A stretch of 64,000 bases of DNA from an uncultured Cellvibrio sp. (GCA_946481095.1 CAMLML010000013.1:5864-69863); one strand, 5' to 3'; counted from the stretch's first letter, positions 26,950-36,215 are shown. Notes: generated by a model from the letters alone, not told the origin. Numbers and translations are program-made.

Positions 26950-27309
26950 TTACCTGTTAAAAACCCAATATTTATTGAATATAAATGAAGCGGCCGCTGA
27001 TGGTATTATCGCCAAACCCCCGCCAACATAAGCGTTTGTTCCCAGCCAAATAAACAACTTGATGAGAAACAAATTAATAAAGTACACCAGTACATACACC
27101 AGCACGAATTTAAAGAACAACGTGTATTTAAAATGGTTAAATACCAGTTTTCCTATGGAGTGAAAATTAAACATAATTCCACACAGTGTGGATATTACGA
27201 GAGCAATGTCGTAAGACAACCCAAGATAAATCATCAAGGCGTAAACTGAATAACCAAATAAAGTATTAATTACGCCGACTACAACAAATTTTTTAATTTG
27301 AATATGCAC
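26950..27309 (-). CDS. GtrA-family membrane protein
   Basis: The 119-residue protein has four hydrophobic segments and the GtrA-type ends: KKFVVVGVINTLFGYSVYAL at the start and FIFNKYWVF at the end. GtrA proteins are thought to flip undecaprenyl-phosphate-linked sugars. The start is GTG at 27309. It is the first gene of the minus-strand sugar operon and pairs with the GT2 gene 3 bases downstream. Confidence 0.9.
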   Translation of the reverse strand: MHIQIKKFVVVGVINTLFGYSVYALMIYLGLSYDIALVISTLCGIMFNFHSIGKLVFNHFKYTLFFKFVLVYVLVYFINLFLIKLFIWLGTNAYVGGGLAIIPSAAASFIFNKYWVFNR

Positions 27310-27977
27310 AGGAACTCAACTTTATTACCAGGTGCGGGCACCTTTATTTTTTTATTGTTTCTCGCTGGCCGACCAGAATCATTACAAGTAACTTTGTGAC
27401 CATGAGCCAGCTCTTTGACCCCAACCCTGTAACGCCATGCCGGGCGCGCGGGATGATACAACCCACTGTACAGCTTGTACATTAGCACAGCGAAACATCC
27501 CATGTATTTATGAATCAGGTTGCAAAATTGATCTTTGCCCCTAGACCTTTAATGAATGAAACAGACACTTCCGGTGTAACTTTTTTTCACACTCATCAGC
27601 AAACAGAATCACCCCAATTCAATTTTGCGAGGCGGATCAAAATTGACAAGCCTGATTGTTGCTCTTTGCTTGCGCCCTCTTGTGTCAATTGGCAACATCC
27701 TTTAGTCTTCCGGCCGCATATTGAGAATAGTGAAACCCCGTACCTAACCCACTTTTTCAGGTCATCATTCCAACAACATTAATTGGATGATGCAGGAATT
27801 GCAGGGAATAAGTCTTGCTGGAATTGGCGCAAAAGACCGAATTTGATGCAGATGTTAATAAAGCAATGATGTAAAATTGCAGGTTTCTCACATACCACAG
27901 CTCAATCCCGGTTTAATGTTGAATCGCTCAAGTGATGTTTTGTTTATTCGGCTCAAAATTCGGAATCAATTTATAAA
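27310..27977. other. Gene-free stretch, 668 bp, between divergent sugar operons
   Basis: No convincing gene is found; short frames here have no recognisable protein character. A hairpin (AGGTGC-GG-GCACCT) at 27330-27343 followed by TTATTTTTTT has the form of a terminator on the plus strand, although no plus-strand gene precedes it. The stretch must hold the promoters for both divergent operons. It may include a decayed gene or element. Confidence 0.5.
27330..27353 (+). terminator. Hairpin with T-run, no upstream gene
   Basis: A 6-bp GC-rich stem, AGGTGC / GCACCT, is followed by a T-rich tract. On the plus strand nothing upstream needs it, so it may be a remnant, an antisense stop, or part of a dispersed repeat. 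Confidence 0.4.
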
Positions 27978-28703
27978 ATGCCAAAAATAATTATTATAAT
28001 TCCCGCTTACAACGAAAAAGAAAATATACGTAATGTGATTCTCTCCCTTAAAGAGAAACGCCCCGACGTTGATTGTGTTGTTATCAATGATGCATCTACC
28101 GATAGTACCCAAAAAGAAGCAGAGTCTACCGGACAAGCTTACGTTATACAGCTACCTGCCAATCTGGGTATTGGTGGTGCTGTGCAAACCGGATTCAAAT
28201 TTGCTGTCGAAAACAACTATGATTACGCTGTTCAATTTGATGGTGACGGCCAACACTTGCCGGAAGAACTGGAAAAAATACTTTCACCTGTTATGCAAGG
28301 CGAATGTGATGCTTGCATAGGTTCCCGTTTTCTGGATGACACAGAGGAAGGGTTCAAATCGTCAATCTCCCGGCGATTTGGTATTCGTTTCTTCAAACAC
28401 CTGAACAAATTTCTGATCAATCAATCCATATCTGATAGCACTTCAGGTTTTAGAGCCTACAACAAAAAAACCATTACTTTTCTAGCTCGATATTATCCTA
28501 CCGACTATCCCGAACCTGAAACCATAGTGTTGTTGGGTAAAAATAATTTTATCATCAAGGAAGCTTCCGTATTGATGCAGGAACGGCAAGGCGGGCAGTC
28601 ATCCATCTCCGGATTCAAACCTATTTACTACATGATTAAAGTAAGCCTGGCGATGTTAATGGCTGCTATCAGAAAAAAAATAGACAGAGAAACTTATGAA
28701 TAA
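27978..28703 (+). CDS. GT2 glycosyltransferase, dolichyl-phosphate-mannose synthase-like
   Basis: The 241-residue protein has a complete GT-A domain: IIIPAYNEKENI at the N-terminus, NDASTDST, the DGDGQH metal motif near residue 90 and GFRAYNK later. No C-terminal membrane helices follow. Such enzymes load a sugar on polyprenyl phosphate. It overlaps the DUF2304 gene by 8 bases and heads the plus-strand trio with the GT-C transferase, which would use the lipid-linked sugar. Confidence 0.9.
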   Translation: MPKIIIIIPAYNEKENIRNVILSLKEKRPDVDCVVINDASTDSTQKEAESTGQAYVIQLPANLGIGGAVQTGFKFAVENNYDYAVQFDGDGQHLPEELEKILSPVMQGECDACIGSRFLDDTEEGFKSSISRRFGIRFFKHLNKFLINQSISDSTSGFRAYNKKTITFLARYYPTDYPEPETIVLLGKNNFIIKEASVLMQERQGGQSSISGFKPIYYMIKVSLAMLMAAIRKKIDRETYE

Positions 28704-29076
28704 CCTCTTAACATTTTTTACAGATAACCGACTGTCAATACTGGCAATTGCGGGTAGCTTGACGGTGTTATTTTTCATTTTAAAATTAATCAAAATGAAA
28801 AAATTGAAAGAAGAATATTCATTATTATGGATTTCCTTTTCAATTATTTTTCTGGTGTTATCCATATTCCGACCACTGCTGGAACTATTTGCCGATCTTC
28901 TTGGAATATTCTATGCGCCTTCTGCGCTGTTATTGGTGTTTGTTCTGGCTCACTTTTTTATTTTGATTCAATTTTCAATTGTCATCTCAAAACTCTCTGA
29001 AAGTAATAAAAATCTGACGCAAGAAATTGGTCTGATGAAAGCTAAATTAAAGAATATTCAGGAACGCAGTGAATGA
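28696..29076 (+). CDS. DUF2304 membrane protein
   Basis: The 126-residue protein has three hydrophobic segments and a polar, possibly coiled-coil C-terminus (about 100-126), matching DUF2304 proteins. These are commonly encoded with GT2 polyprenyl-phosphate glycosyltransferases; the molecular role is unknown, possibly supporting the transferase at the membrane. It overlaps both neighbours (8 and 4 bases), which points to tight coupling. Confidence 0.8.
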   Translation: MNNLLTFFTDNRLSILAIAGSLTVLFFILKLIKMKKLKEEYSLLWISFSIIFLVLSIFRPLLELFADLLGIFYAPSALLLVFVLAHFFILIQFSIVISKLSESNKNLTQEIGLMKAKLKNIQERSE

Positions 29077-30986
29077 TCCTACGCAATATCAATATCAAAC
29101 TCATATTTACCTGCCTGGCGGTAATTCTCTTCCTGACATCTATTTATCATTACTCGCAAACCCGGGTAATTTACAAAAATTTTGAGTTAACTTATCCAGG
29201 CAATCATAAAACAGCTATTCCATTCCCATTCAAAATGGGATCGAACAATTCCAACTCCTATAAAATTAATGGTGTTATTTCCAAAAATCTCGACTCAGGT
29301 GCCCTCTTCAAAATTGTGCCTGACGATGAATTGATCTCGATAAAAGTTAATGGAAAAGACGTTGACCTGAGTGCAATCCCCAAAGAAAAACTCCGTGATT
29401 ACAATAACGGTTTTGACATTGACCTTAAACAATATTTAACCGCCAATACCAACAGCCTGGAAATTATTTTCTTTGATACAGGCGGCATGATGGGAATGGG
29501 GTTTGAGTCACTCAGTGAAAAAAATGCTACTCATATTATTCAAGCAACATTTCTCCTGTTGGTTACAGCCTTAATTTTTGCAACCCGATTACAAACTCCG
29601 TTAAAGTTATTGTTGGTATTAGGCTTAGCCATTCGACTGTTTTATTTTGACATCACACCATCAGACACCCGTGCACATGATGAAACCGAGCATGTTGAAT
29701 TTGCACAGTACCTGTCCAAGCATTGGCTGCCACCACCATTGGAAAGTGCAACCGGGGGTGCATTTTTTCATCCTCCCTTTTATTACTACACCAGTGCAGT
29801 TGTCATAAAAATATCCGAAGCATTAGGCTTGAACGCTTTAAGTGGTTCCAGACTTCAGCAAATACTTTCCCTGACCTATTCAATGGGATTCCTTTTCTTC
29901 GGGTTATTAATTCTCGAAAAACTGTTGTCAGTAGACAAGCAAAAACCGTCCTCCTTTAATATGAAAAATTTAAGGAGGAACTCTGACGTCAACATGCCTT
30001 TTGGCAAACCCATGTTTAATACGGCAGCAAAACCCGTTGAAACCTCTTTTCTCGATCTGAAAAAACCCTGGCTTTATTTGATCATCGCCAGCTTATTTAC
30101 TTTTTGGCCGTCGAATATCATTCACTCAGTCAGAATTGGTAATGACCCTTGTCTTTATTTTTTGCTAACTGCCAGTATCTATTACATCTACCGCTGGTTT
30201 GACTCTGACAAATTTTCACACTTGATGATCGGCTCAATTTTCGCTGCACTGGCGATATTAACCAAGGCAAACGCGGAAATTATGATTCCGGTTATTGGTA
30301 TTGTGGGCCTTTATAAAATGATCAAAACCAAAAGGTGGGCTCATTATTTTAAAACAGCCATCCTGCCTGTTCTCTTCATCACATTGGCATTGGCGATTAC
30401 AGTTGGCCCAGGGCTAATGCTGAAACTTCAAGGCAAACGAGACAAATTGTTTATCGATAATATCAACAATGTGTCCTCGGCTTTGCAAGTTGGAAATAAT
30501 GCCGCAAATTATTTGTGGTTTGATTTCAAAACTTTCATCAACGAACCCTTCACCTCACCTTGGCAGGATGAAAAAGGCCGACAATATTTTTGGAATTATT
30601 TATCCAAGACGGGACTTTTCGGTGAATTCAATTACGATGGCAAAGTAGTCAGAAATGCGGGAACAGTAAGCAGCTTTCTATTTTTGTGTATGTTTGCGTT
30701 TGTGATTTTCGGGCTTTATCACTTTACCAAGAATGACCTGAAACGCATTAATGTCATTGCCTTATCGGGATTCTTTTTATTGGCGGGAGTAACTTACATG
30801 CGTATGACTTTCCCGGTGAATATTGACTTTAGATACATTAGTCCGATTACTGTGTCATTTTGTGCAGTTTATGCTTTATGTATTCTCAGATGCATGAAAA
30901 TTGGCAAAGAGCGCATGGCTTATATTGGTTCTATCCTTGCAATACTGTTTACGCTTGCCAATATTATTTTTACACTCAGTATTTAA
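29073..30986 (+). CDS. GT-C type membrane glycosyltransferase
   Basis: The 637-residue protein has an N-terminal membrane anchor with a soluble beta-rich domain (about 25-150), then about ten membrane segments. A conserved acidic motif, SDTRAHDETEH near residue 195, lies in the first large loop and is typical of GT-C transferases using polyprenyl-phosphate sugars. A hydrophilic insert (about 295-325) divides the membrane part. Start and stop overlap as ATGA with DUF2304. It probably moves the sugar loaded by the GT2 of this operon to a surface glycan. Confidence 0.82.
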   Translation: MILRNINIKLIFTCLAVILFLTSIYHYSQTRVIYKNFELTYPGNHKTAIPFPFKMGSNNSNSYKINGVISKNLDSGALFKIVPDDELISIKVNGKDVDLSAIPKEKLRDYNNGFDIDLKQYLTANTNSLEIIFFDTGGMMGMGFESLSEKNATHIIQATFLLLVTALIFATRLQTPLKLLLVLGLAIRLFYFDITPSDTRAHDETEHVEFAQYLSKHWLPPPLESATGGAFFHPPFYYYTSAVVIKISEALGLNALSGSRLQQILSLTYSMGFLFFGLLILEKLLSVDKQKPSSFNMKNLRRNSDVNMPFGKPMFNTAAKPVETSFLDLKKPWLYLIIASLFTFWPSNIIHSVRIGNDPCLYFLLTASIYYIYRWFDSDKFSHLMIGSIFAALAILTKANAEIMIPVIGIVGLYKMIKTKRWAHYFKTAILPVLFITLALAITVGPGLMLKLQGKRDKLFIDNINNVSSALQVGNNAANYLWFDFKTFINEPFTSPWQDEKGRQYFWNYLSKTGLFGEFNYDGKVVRNAGTVSSFLFLCMFAFVIFGLYHFTKNDLKRINVIALSGFFLLAGVTYMRMTFPVNIDFRYISPITVSFCAVYALCILRCMKIGKERMAYIGSILAILFTLANIIFTLSI

Positions 30987-30990
30987 TTTA

Positions 30991-31020
30991 TAACTGGAAT
31001 CAGCGAGCTGATTCCAGTTA
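30991..31020. terminator. Bidirectional terminator
   Basis: A perfect 14-bp inverted repeat (TAACTGGAATCAGC and its complement) around GA lies between the convergent GT-C and GtrA genes. There is only a weak T-tract on each side. Confidence 0.65.
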
Positions 31021-31028
31021 ATTCAACC

Positions 31029-31406
31029 TCAATACACCCACTTTCTAATCACTACAAAATTTACCGCAACCATCAGTGCTGTCACCATACACTGTGCGAC
31101 CAGATAAAACCTTTCAACACCATAAAAAGTAAATAATTGCATCAGCCCATAAAACAGAAATGTATTCAAACTCAGACTGACAGCCACAACAGTAAAATAT
31201 CTAAGCATTGATTGAAGATGGTTTTTTTGGCTCGCAAATGTTAAATAATAATTAGCGTAATAATTAAAAATTGATGATATTAAATAGCTCACGAAAGATG
31301 CCAACACAGGCTTCATCCAGGACGCTTCCACAAACAACGCTAACAGCCCCCACTGAATAAATACTGAAATCACACCTACAACCAGATAGGTCGATATTTT
31401 TTTCAT
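31029..31406 (-). CDS. GtrA-family membrane protein adjoining dnaB
   Basis: The 125-residue protein has four hydrophobic segments with GtrA features (KKISTYLVVGVISVFIQWGL at the N-terminus, SIFNYYANYYLTF in the middle, VNFVVIRKWVY at the end). Its ATG directly follows the dnaB stop (TGAATG), so it is read as the last gene of the dnaB transcript. It may serve the plus-strand glycosyltransferase trio that ends just beside it. Confidence 0.85.
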   Translation of the reverse strand: MKKISTYLVVGVISVFIQWGLLALFVEASWMKPVLASFVSYLISSIFNYYANYYLTFASQKNHLQSMLRYFTVVAVSLSLNTFLFYGLMQLFTFYGVERFYLVAQCMVTALMVAVNFVVIRKWVY

Positions 31407-32798
31407 TCAATAACTATCCTGCTGAAAATATTCGGGGGCCAAATTATCAAAGCGCGTATATTTACCAATAAATGCCGCCCGGCAAGTTCCAATTTCGCCG
31501 TTACGTTGCTTGCCTATAATCAGTTCTGCAATTCCTTTGTCAGGACTATCTTCGTGGTAATACTCATCGCGATAAATAAATAGAATCACATCGGCGTCCT
31601 GCTCGATTGCACCGGATTCGCGAAGATCAGAATTCATCGGTCGTTTATTAGGTCGCCCTTCAACACCACGGTTTAATTGGGACAAGGCAATCACAGGACA
31701 ATCGTATTCTTTTGCCATTGCCTTTAAAGATCGGGATATTTCGGATATTTCCTGTGTACGCCCCTCACTGGTTCCTGCCACCTGCATCAACTGCAAATAG
31801 TCAACCATGATCAGCCCGGGGTTACCATGTTCACGCGTAATTCGCTTAACACGGGCGCGCATTTCCTGTGGATTTAATCCAGGTGTATCGTCAATAAATA
31901 ACAATTTATCTTTCATTTTGGCAACAGCTGATGAAAGTTTTGGCCAATCTTCTTCAGTTAATTTTCCATTACGCATTTTGGTTTGATCAATACGGCCAAT
32001 TGACGACATCATCCGCATAATCAACGCAGCAGATGGCATCTCCATACTGAATACAAACACTGGTTTGGATTGAGTAAACATGGCGCTTTCAACAAAATTC
32101 AATGCCAGTGCCGTTTTCCCCATTGAAGGGCGAGCAGCAAGAATAATTAATTCACCTGGTTGCCAACCGGATGTGCGCTGATCCAGATCGGTCAGGCCTG
32201 ATGCGACACCGGTGATATCACTGCCGGAACGAAATAACTCATCAATACGTTGAACAGTAGCTTTTAATAGATCATTAACACCGACCAAACCGCCCTCTTT
32301 GGGTCTGTCTTCGGCAATTTCCGCCACACGTTTTTCAGCGAGATGTAACAAATCATCAGAATCCAGACCAGCCGGGTTCATACTGGATTTACTGATTTCC
32401 TGTGCTGCTTCAATGAGCTGACGTAATGTTGATCTTTCACGCACAATATTGGCGTAAGCAGCAATATTCGCAGCACTGGGTGTATTGTTGGCCATATCAA
32501 CCAAATAACCCAAACCACCAACACGATCCAACTCGTTATGCTTGTGCAATTCTTCTGAAAGTGTAATGACATCCAAAGGTTGCCCGGCTTCCTGCAGGGC
32601 TAACATCATACGAAAAATAACTTTGTGATCCTGACGATAAAAATCATTCTCGGTGATGATCGCCAGAGTGGAATCCAGCTTGGAATTATCCAGCATTAAA
32701 GCACCCAGCACTGACTGCTCCGCCTCTATGGAGTGAGGCATGCTCGGGCCATTGGCCAGTTGATGCGCCAGGGTTTGTTCAAAGGTCATATCGGACAT
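31407..32798 (-). CDS. dnaB: Replicative DNA helicase
   Basis: DnaB unwinds DNA at the replication fork as a hexamer. The 463-residue protein has the N-terminal primase-interacting domain (SIEAEQSVLGALM) and the RecA-like domain with Walker A ARPSMGKTAL and the Walker B region PGLIMVDYLQLMQ. A longer frame starts at 32855; the ATG at 32798 gives the family N-terminus and length, although no good ribosome site is seen. It follows rplI after a terminator, the standard gammaproteobacterial order. Confidence 0.97.
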   Translation of the reverse strand: MSDMTFEQTLAHQLANGPSMPHSIEAEQSVLGALMLDNSKLDSTLAIITENDFYRQDHKVIFRMMLALQEAGQPLDVITLSEELHKHNELDRVGGLGYLVDMANNTPSAANIAAYANIVRERSTLRQLIEAAQEISKSSMNPAGLDSDDLLHLAEKRVAEIAEDRPKEGGLVGVNDLLKATVQRIDELFRSGSDITGVASGLTDLDQRTSGWQPGELIILAARPSMGKTALALNFVESAMFTQSKPVFVFSMEMPSAALIMRMMSSIGRIDQTKMRNGKLTEEDWPKLSSAVAKMKDKLLFIDDTPGLNPQEMRARVKRITREHGNPGLIMVDYLQLMQVAGTSEGRTQEISEISRSLKAMAKEYDCPVIALSQLNRGVEGRPNKRPMNSDLRESGAIEQDADVILFIYRDEYYHEDSPDKGIAELIIGKQRNGEIGTCRAAFIGKYTRFDNLAPEYFQQDSY

Positions 32799-32828
32799 GC
32801 AAAAAAACCAAATCTCAAATTGATAGGC

Positions 32829-32880
32829 AAAAAAAATCGGGCACCATGCCAACAAAATTTGTTGTCGATAGTGCCCGATT
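32829..32880 (-). terminator. Rho-independent terminator between rplI and dnaB
   Basis: On the minus strand, a 10-bp stem (AATCGGGCAC / GTGCCCGATT) closes a larger loop that contains a second palindrome around AACAAA / TTTGTT, and is followed by a run of T. It should reduce read-through from the ribosomal genes into dnaB. Confidence 0.75.
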
Positions 32881-32903
32881 CGGTGGCAATTGTCAGCGAA
32901 GTA

Positions 32904-33350
32904 TTACTCGGCAACTACCACTAATTTCACAGCCTGAATCACTTCAGCATGCAACTGTATATCAATGTCATATTGACCAATTTCACGCAATGCACCTTGA
33001 GGCAAACGCACTTCAGCTTTGGTGATTTCCACACCGGCTGCAGATACAGCTTCAGCGATATCGCGAGTACCCACTGAACCAAACAGACGCCCCTCATCAC
33101 CAGCATTGGCAGAGATAGTGACTGTCAATTCAGCCAGTTTTGCAGCACGGGATTGAGCTTCACCCAGCTTTCCAGCTGCGGCAGCTTCCAACTCGGCACG
33201 ACGCGCTTCAAAATCAGCAACATTTTTTGCGGTAGCAGCAATAGCCTTACCTTGCGGCAATAAATAGTTGCGGCCATAACCTGACTTAACGGTAACTTTG
33301 TCGCCAATAGCGCCTAACTTACCCACTTTATCGAGCAGAATAACTTCCAT
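32904..33350 (-). CDS. rplI: 50S ribosomal protein L9
   Basis: The 148-residue protein has the conserved L9 N-terminal domain ([30 protein letters not shown]), the connecting helix and the C-terminal domain. It binds 23S rRNA in the large subunit. It follows rpsR by 11 bases in the rpsF-rpsR-rplI operon. Confidence 0.98.
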   Translation of the reverse strand: MEVILLDKVGKLGAIGDKVTVKSGYGRNYLLPQGKAIAATAKNVADFEARRAELEAAAAGKLGEAQSRAAKLAELTVTISANAGDEGRLFGSVGTRDIAEAVSAAGVEITKAEVRLPQGALREIGQYDIDIQLHAEVIQAVKLVVVAE

Positions 33351-33361
33351 CTCGTTTCCCC

Positions 33362-33589
33362 TTATTCGTGGCTATCGGTGTAAGGAATCAAAGCCAGGTA
33401 ACGGGCACGCTTGATAGCAGTCGCCAGTTGACGTTGATATTTGGCTTTGGTGCCGGTGATACGGCTTGGAACGATTTTGCCTGTTTCAGTGATGTAGGCT
33501 TTCAAGGTTTCGATATCTTTAAAATCGATTTGCTTGGTGCCTTCAGCGGTAAAACGACAGAACTTGCGACGACGGAAAAAACGTGCCAT
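33362..33589 (-). CDS. rpsR: 30S ribosomal protein S18
   Basis: The 75-residue protein matches S18 ([50 protein letters not shown]). S18 pairs with S6 on the 30S platform. It lies 3 bases after the rpsF stop. No priB gene lies between rpsF and rpsR, unlike enteric bacteria. Confidence 0.98.
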   Translation of the reverse strand: MARFFRRRKFCRFTAEGTKQIDFKDIETLKAYITETGKIVPSRITGTKAKYQRQLATAIKRARYLALIPYTDSHE

Positions 33590-33592
33590 GGC

Positions 33593-34030
33593 TTATACCT
33601 CCTGATCTTCAAATTCGTCAGCATCAAGACCGTCTTCATCAGACATGTCTTCCAAATCGTCATCACGACGCTCTGAACGGGCTGGACGAGATTTACGTTC
33701 GCGACTTTCTTTCTCAGCCTTCATGATGAAAGACTCTTCAGTAATCGCCGAATTTTCACGAATCACAAGGCTGCGCAATACAGCATCGTTATAACGGAAG
33801 TTGGTAGTTAGTTCTTCCAATACAGCTTCGGAACATTCAATGTTCATCAGAATATAGTGGGCTTTGTGAACTTTGTTAATGGAGTAGGCTAACTGGCGAC
33901 GGCCCCAGTCTTCCAGACGGTGTACAGCACCGCCGTCAGCTTTGATTGTAGAACTGTAACGCTCTACCATCGCAGGAACCTGTTCGCTTTGGTCCGGATG
34001 AACCAGAAACACAATTTCGTAATGACGCAT
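33593..34030 (-). CDS. rpsF: 30S ribosomal protein S6
   Basis: The 145-residue protein has the S6 core ([44 protein letters not shown]). It has an acidic C-terminal tail after residue 110 ([12 protein letters not shown]), a longer version of the tail that RimK extends in E. coli. It is the first gene of the operon. Confidence 0.97.
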   Translation of the reverse strand: MRHYEIVFLVHPDQSEQVPAMVERYSSTIKADGGAVHRLEDWGRRQLAYSINKVHKAHYILMNIECSEAVLEELTTNFRYNDAVLRSLVIRENSAITEESFIMKAEKESRERKSRPARSERRDDDLEDMSDEDGLDADEFEDQEV

Positions 34031-34035
34031 TTTAG

Positions 34036-34075
34036 CTCCTTACGGGTTAAGTCTCCTGAACAATCAGTGAGACAA
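34036..34075 (-). promoter_or_regulatory. Possible S6:S18 autoregulatory leader of rpsF
   Basis: In the rpsF leader, a small hairpin CTTA-ACCCG-TAAG (34051-34039) with CCG in its loop partly covers the ribosome site. A GTCTC / GAGAC pair (34073-34051) lies just upstream. The S6:S18 leader motif is described as a hairpin exposing CCG, so this could be the autoregulatory site. The fit is only approximate. Confidence 0.35.
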
Positions 34076-34165
34076 GGAGTAGCCAGAATTGCTTCCGACC
34101 GGTTGGGGGCGCAGATAATACGGACTTGCTCCATCAAAGGCAAGCCGAAACCCAGATTAACAGGA

Positions 34166-35401
34166 TTATTTCAATAGAGGACTTTGCAAGGATTTTGGCG
34201 TACCTATCAAGCCATGAACTGCTTTATGTAAATCATCCAAAGAAACTTCACGTATTTTCATCAAAGCTTGGACTACATCGCCAAGATCATTTTTGTTTTG
34301 GCTTTTCTGTTGAATTTCTTCATCGAGCTCCGCCAATAAAACAACAGCCCTTGCCGTTACAGCTCCTGTAGATTTGGACTGGCGCAAATGCTCAACCTCT
34401 TTGCCCCACTTGGCCAATTTCTGCAGAATTTTTTTCTTGCGGCTTTTGGAAATACCGCCCGCTTTATACAACAACTCAAATGAATAATACTCAGCCAAAC
34501 CTTCCGCTATCCAATCATCATTATGTGTCTCAGTTACTTTGCCGCGGATGCGGGTCACCATGTGAGTGATCTCATGAAATAACGGACTGGTTCCATTCTC
34601 ACTGACAATTGGACGATCCACATGCAAATAAAGAGAATTCGGAGCAGACAATCCTCCGCGCCACATAGGATCAGGTGCACCCACTATTAATAGTTTTTCA
34701 GGTACAGCACCAAATGTCTTTTTCACTTGCGGCCACACAAACGAGAAAAAAGTAAGGACATCCATTCTTTGCATACCCGAGTCTTTCGGTGATGCAACAG
34801 TTACCGACGTGCCGGAAATTTTTGCATATCGAGTACCGACTTTTCCTGCAATAAACCAACCTATAGGTCGATCAAATTGACGCTCGGGATTATCAACAAT
34901 AAATTCAAATCGATTTTTGTTTTCCCAGGAAGATTTCACAATCCATTTTTCAGGTAATGAAAATTTTATTCGGGTCTGCGAATAAGCCCCTTCTTTCTCA
35001 TAAGTATGAAATGCAGGAACCAGATCATCCCCACGAAAAATTGCCCAGTCATCACCATAATATGAATCAAACATTCCTTCGCCTTTTTCATGGCTCACCT
35101 GTACAAAATATTGCAGCCTGGCTTTATTTTTTGGCAGAAGCCATTCCACCTCATTGTCACGTTGGACAAGCTTGCCATTTGCTTTCAAATTGACATAACG
35201 CCCATGAGTATTTTTAAATACAACTCGCTGCAGCAAATCCCCTTTATCGATATTCACCGTAACAAGAAAGCCTTTCTTCTCAGGCTGCAATTTTGCTTCA
35301 TAGTTAACTTTATACACCAAGTCTGATCCAGCCCACGCAATCGCTAGATTACTGGCCAAGAACAAAACTATTAAAAAATGAAATAGAAATTTACAGCGCA
35401 T
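34166..35401 (-). CDS. Exported zinc peptidase-like protein (gluzincin, M61/M1-like)
   Basis: The 411-residue protein has a signal peptide (about 1-24, ending AWA), a beta-rich N-terminal part and a metallopeptidase core with HEITHM, then WIAEGLAEYYS about 22 residues later, which provides the third zinc ligand (Glu). The order beta-domain, HExxH, Glu resembles M61 glycyl aminopeptidases, though it is shorter than that family. It lies downstream of cpoB but beyond a terminator, so it probably has its own promoter. Substrate unknown. Confidence 0.7.
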   Translation of the reverse strand: MRCKFLFHFLIVLFLASNLAIAWAGSDLVYKVNYEAKLQPEKKGFLVTVNIDKGDLLQRVVFKNTHGRYVNLKANGKLVQRDNEVEWLLPKNKARLQYFVQVSHEKGEGMFDSYYGDDWAIFRGDDLVPAFHTYEKEGAYSQTRIKFSLPEKWIVKSSWENKNRFEFIVDNPERQFDRPIGWFIAGKVGTRYAKISGTSVTVASPKDSGMQRMDVLTFFSFVWPQVKKTFGAVPEKLLIVGAPDPMWRGGLSAPNSLYLHVDRPIVSENGTSPLFHEITHMVTRIRGKVTETHNDDWIAEGLAEYYSFELLYKAGGISKSRKKKILQKLAKWGKEVEHLRQSKSTGAVTARAVVLLAELDEEIQQKSQNKNDLGDVVQALMKIREVSLDDLHKAVHGLIGTPKSLQSPLLK

Positions 35402-35415
35402 AACAATCCACCGAT

Positions 35416-35448
35416 TAAAAACAAAAAGGGCTGATAATCAGCCCTTTT
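35416..35448 (-). terminator. Rho-independent terminator of the tol-pal operon
   Basis: An 11-bp stem, AAAAGGGCTGA / TCAGCCCTTTT, with a 3-base loop is followed on the minus strand by TTTTTGTTTTT. It lies 29 bases after the cpoB stop. Confidence 0.9.
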
Positions 35449-35476
35449 ATAGAATTTTTGACAACCTAATCAAACA

Positions 35477-36202
35477 TTAAAAATTATCTCGCAGAAATTT
35501 TTTCGCCAGACGCGATGCATCCGAACTACCACCCGCAACATCTTGCATTATGGCTTTGGCTTTAATTTTTTCACCCAGATTAAAATACACACGACCCAAA
35601 TCATATTTGGCATCCGGTACTTTTGATGCATCAGGATAATCACTGATTAATTTCGCGAACCAGGTTTTGGATTTTTCAAGATCACCATTCTGGTTAGCAA
35701 TTTTACCCAACCAATAACAACTATTGCTGGCATATTGCCCTTGGGGAAAACGATCTAAATAATATTGAAATTCTTTTGTTGCCGCATCGTAATCACGCTG
35801 ATTTAACAAATCATAAGCGGCGGTATACACCTCTTTCTCGCTACGAATGTCCTCAACCTCTGCTACAGGATCAGGTAAAACACTGGCAACTGAAGAAGAT
35901 GAAGATTCAGCAGGCTGGCTAACATGGCCACTCGACAAGCGACGATCCAGCTCCATGTAATTATCGAGCTGCAATTGCTTTAACTTATTAATTTCGTGAG
36001 ATTGTTCTTCGACGAGACCTCGAAGATTAGTTATTTCTTCCTGCAATGCACGAATTTGGGAATAGACATCAGAACTAACATCGGCAGATAGGGGCTGAGC
36101 CGCCCCGGAGTTAACACCCCGGGGGGAAGACTCAACAACCCGTACTTGAGCCATAACAGGAGCTGTTACCAATATCGCAACAGCAATCAGGGGCTTTAAC
36201 AT
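35477..36202 (-). CDS. cpoB: Cell division coordinator CpoB (YbgF)
   Basis: The 241-residue protein has a signal peptide, a coiled-coil trimerisation region (about 48-90), a Ser-rich linker (about 95-105) and TPRs (YDLLNQRDYDAATKEFQYYLDRFP; NGDLEKSKTWFAKLISDYPD). CpoB links outer-membrane constriction (Tol-Pal) to peptidoglycan synthesis by PBP1B. It is the last gene of the tol-pal operon, 13 bases after pal. Confidence 0.95.
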   Translation of the reverse strand: MLKPLIAVAILVTAPVMAQVRVVESSPRGVNSGAAQPLSADVSSDVYSQIRALQEEITNLRGLVEEQSHEINKLKQLQLDNYMELDRRLSSGHVSQPAESSSSSVASVLPDPVAEVEDIRSEKEVYTAAYDLLNQRDYDAATKEFQYYLDRFPQGQYASNSCYWLGKIANQNGDLEKSKTWFAKLISDYPDASKVPDAKYDLGRVYFNLGEKIKAKAIMQDVAGGSSDASRLAKKFLRDNF

Positions 36203-36215
36203 ACGGGCCAGACTC

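Noticed and set aside
27279..27503. 74-codon minus-strand frame upstream of gtrA
   Set aside because: It has no recognisable protein pattern, overlaps the gtrA start, and crosses a GC-rich hairpin; more likely non-coding.
27510..27782. 90-codon plus-strand frame in the gene-free region
   Set aside because: Composition looks random, there is no ribosome site or hydrophobic pattern, and no operon context.
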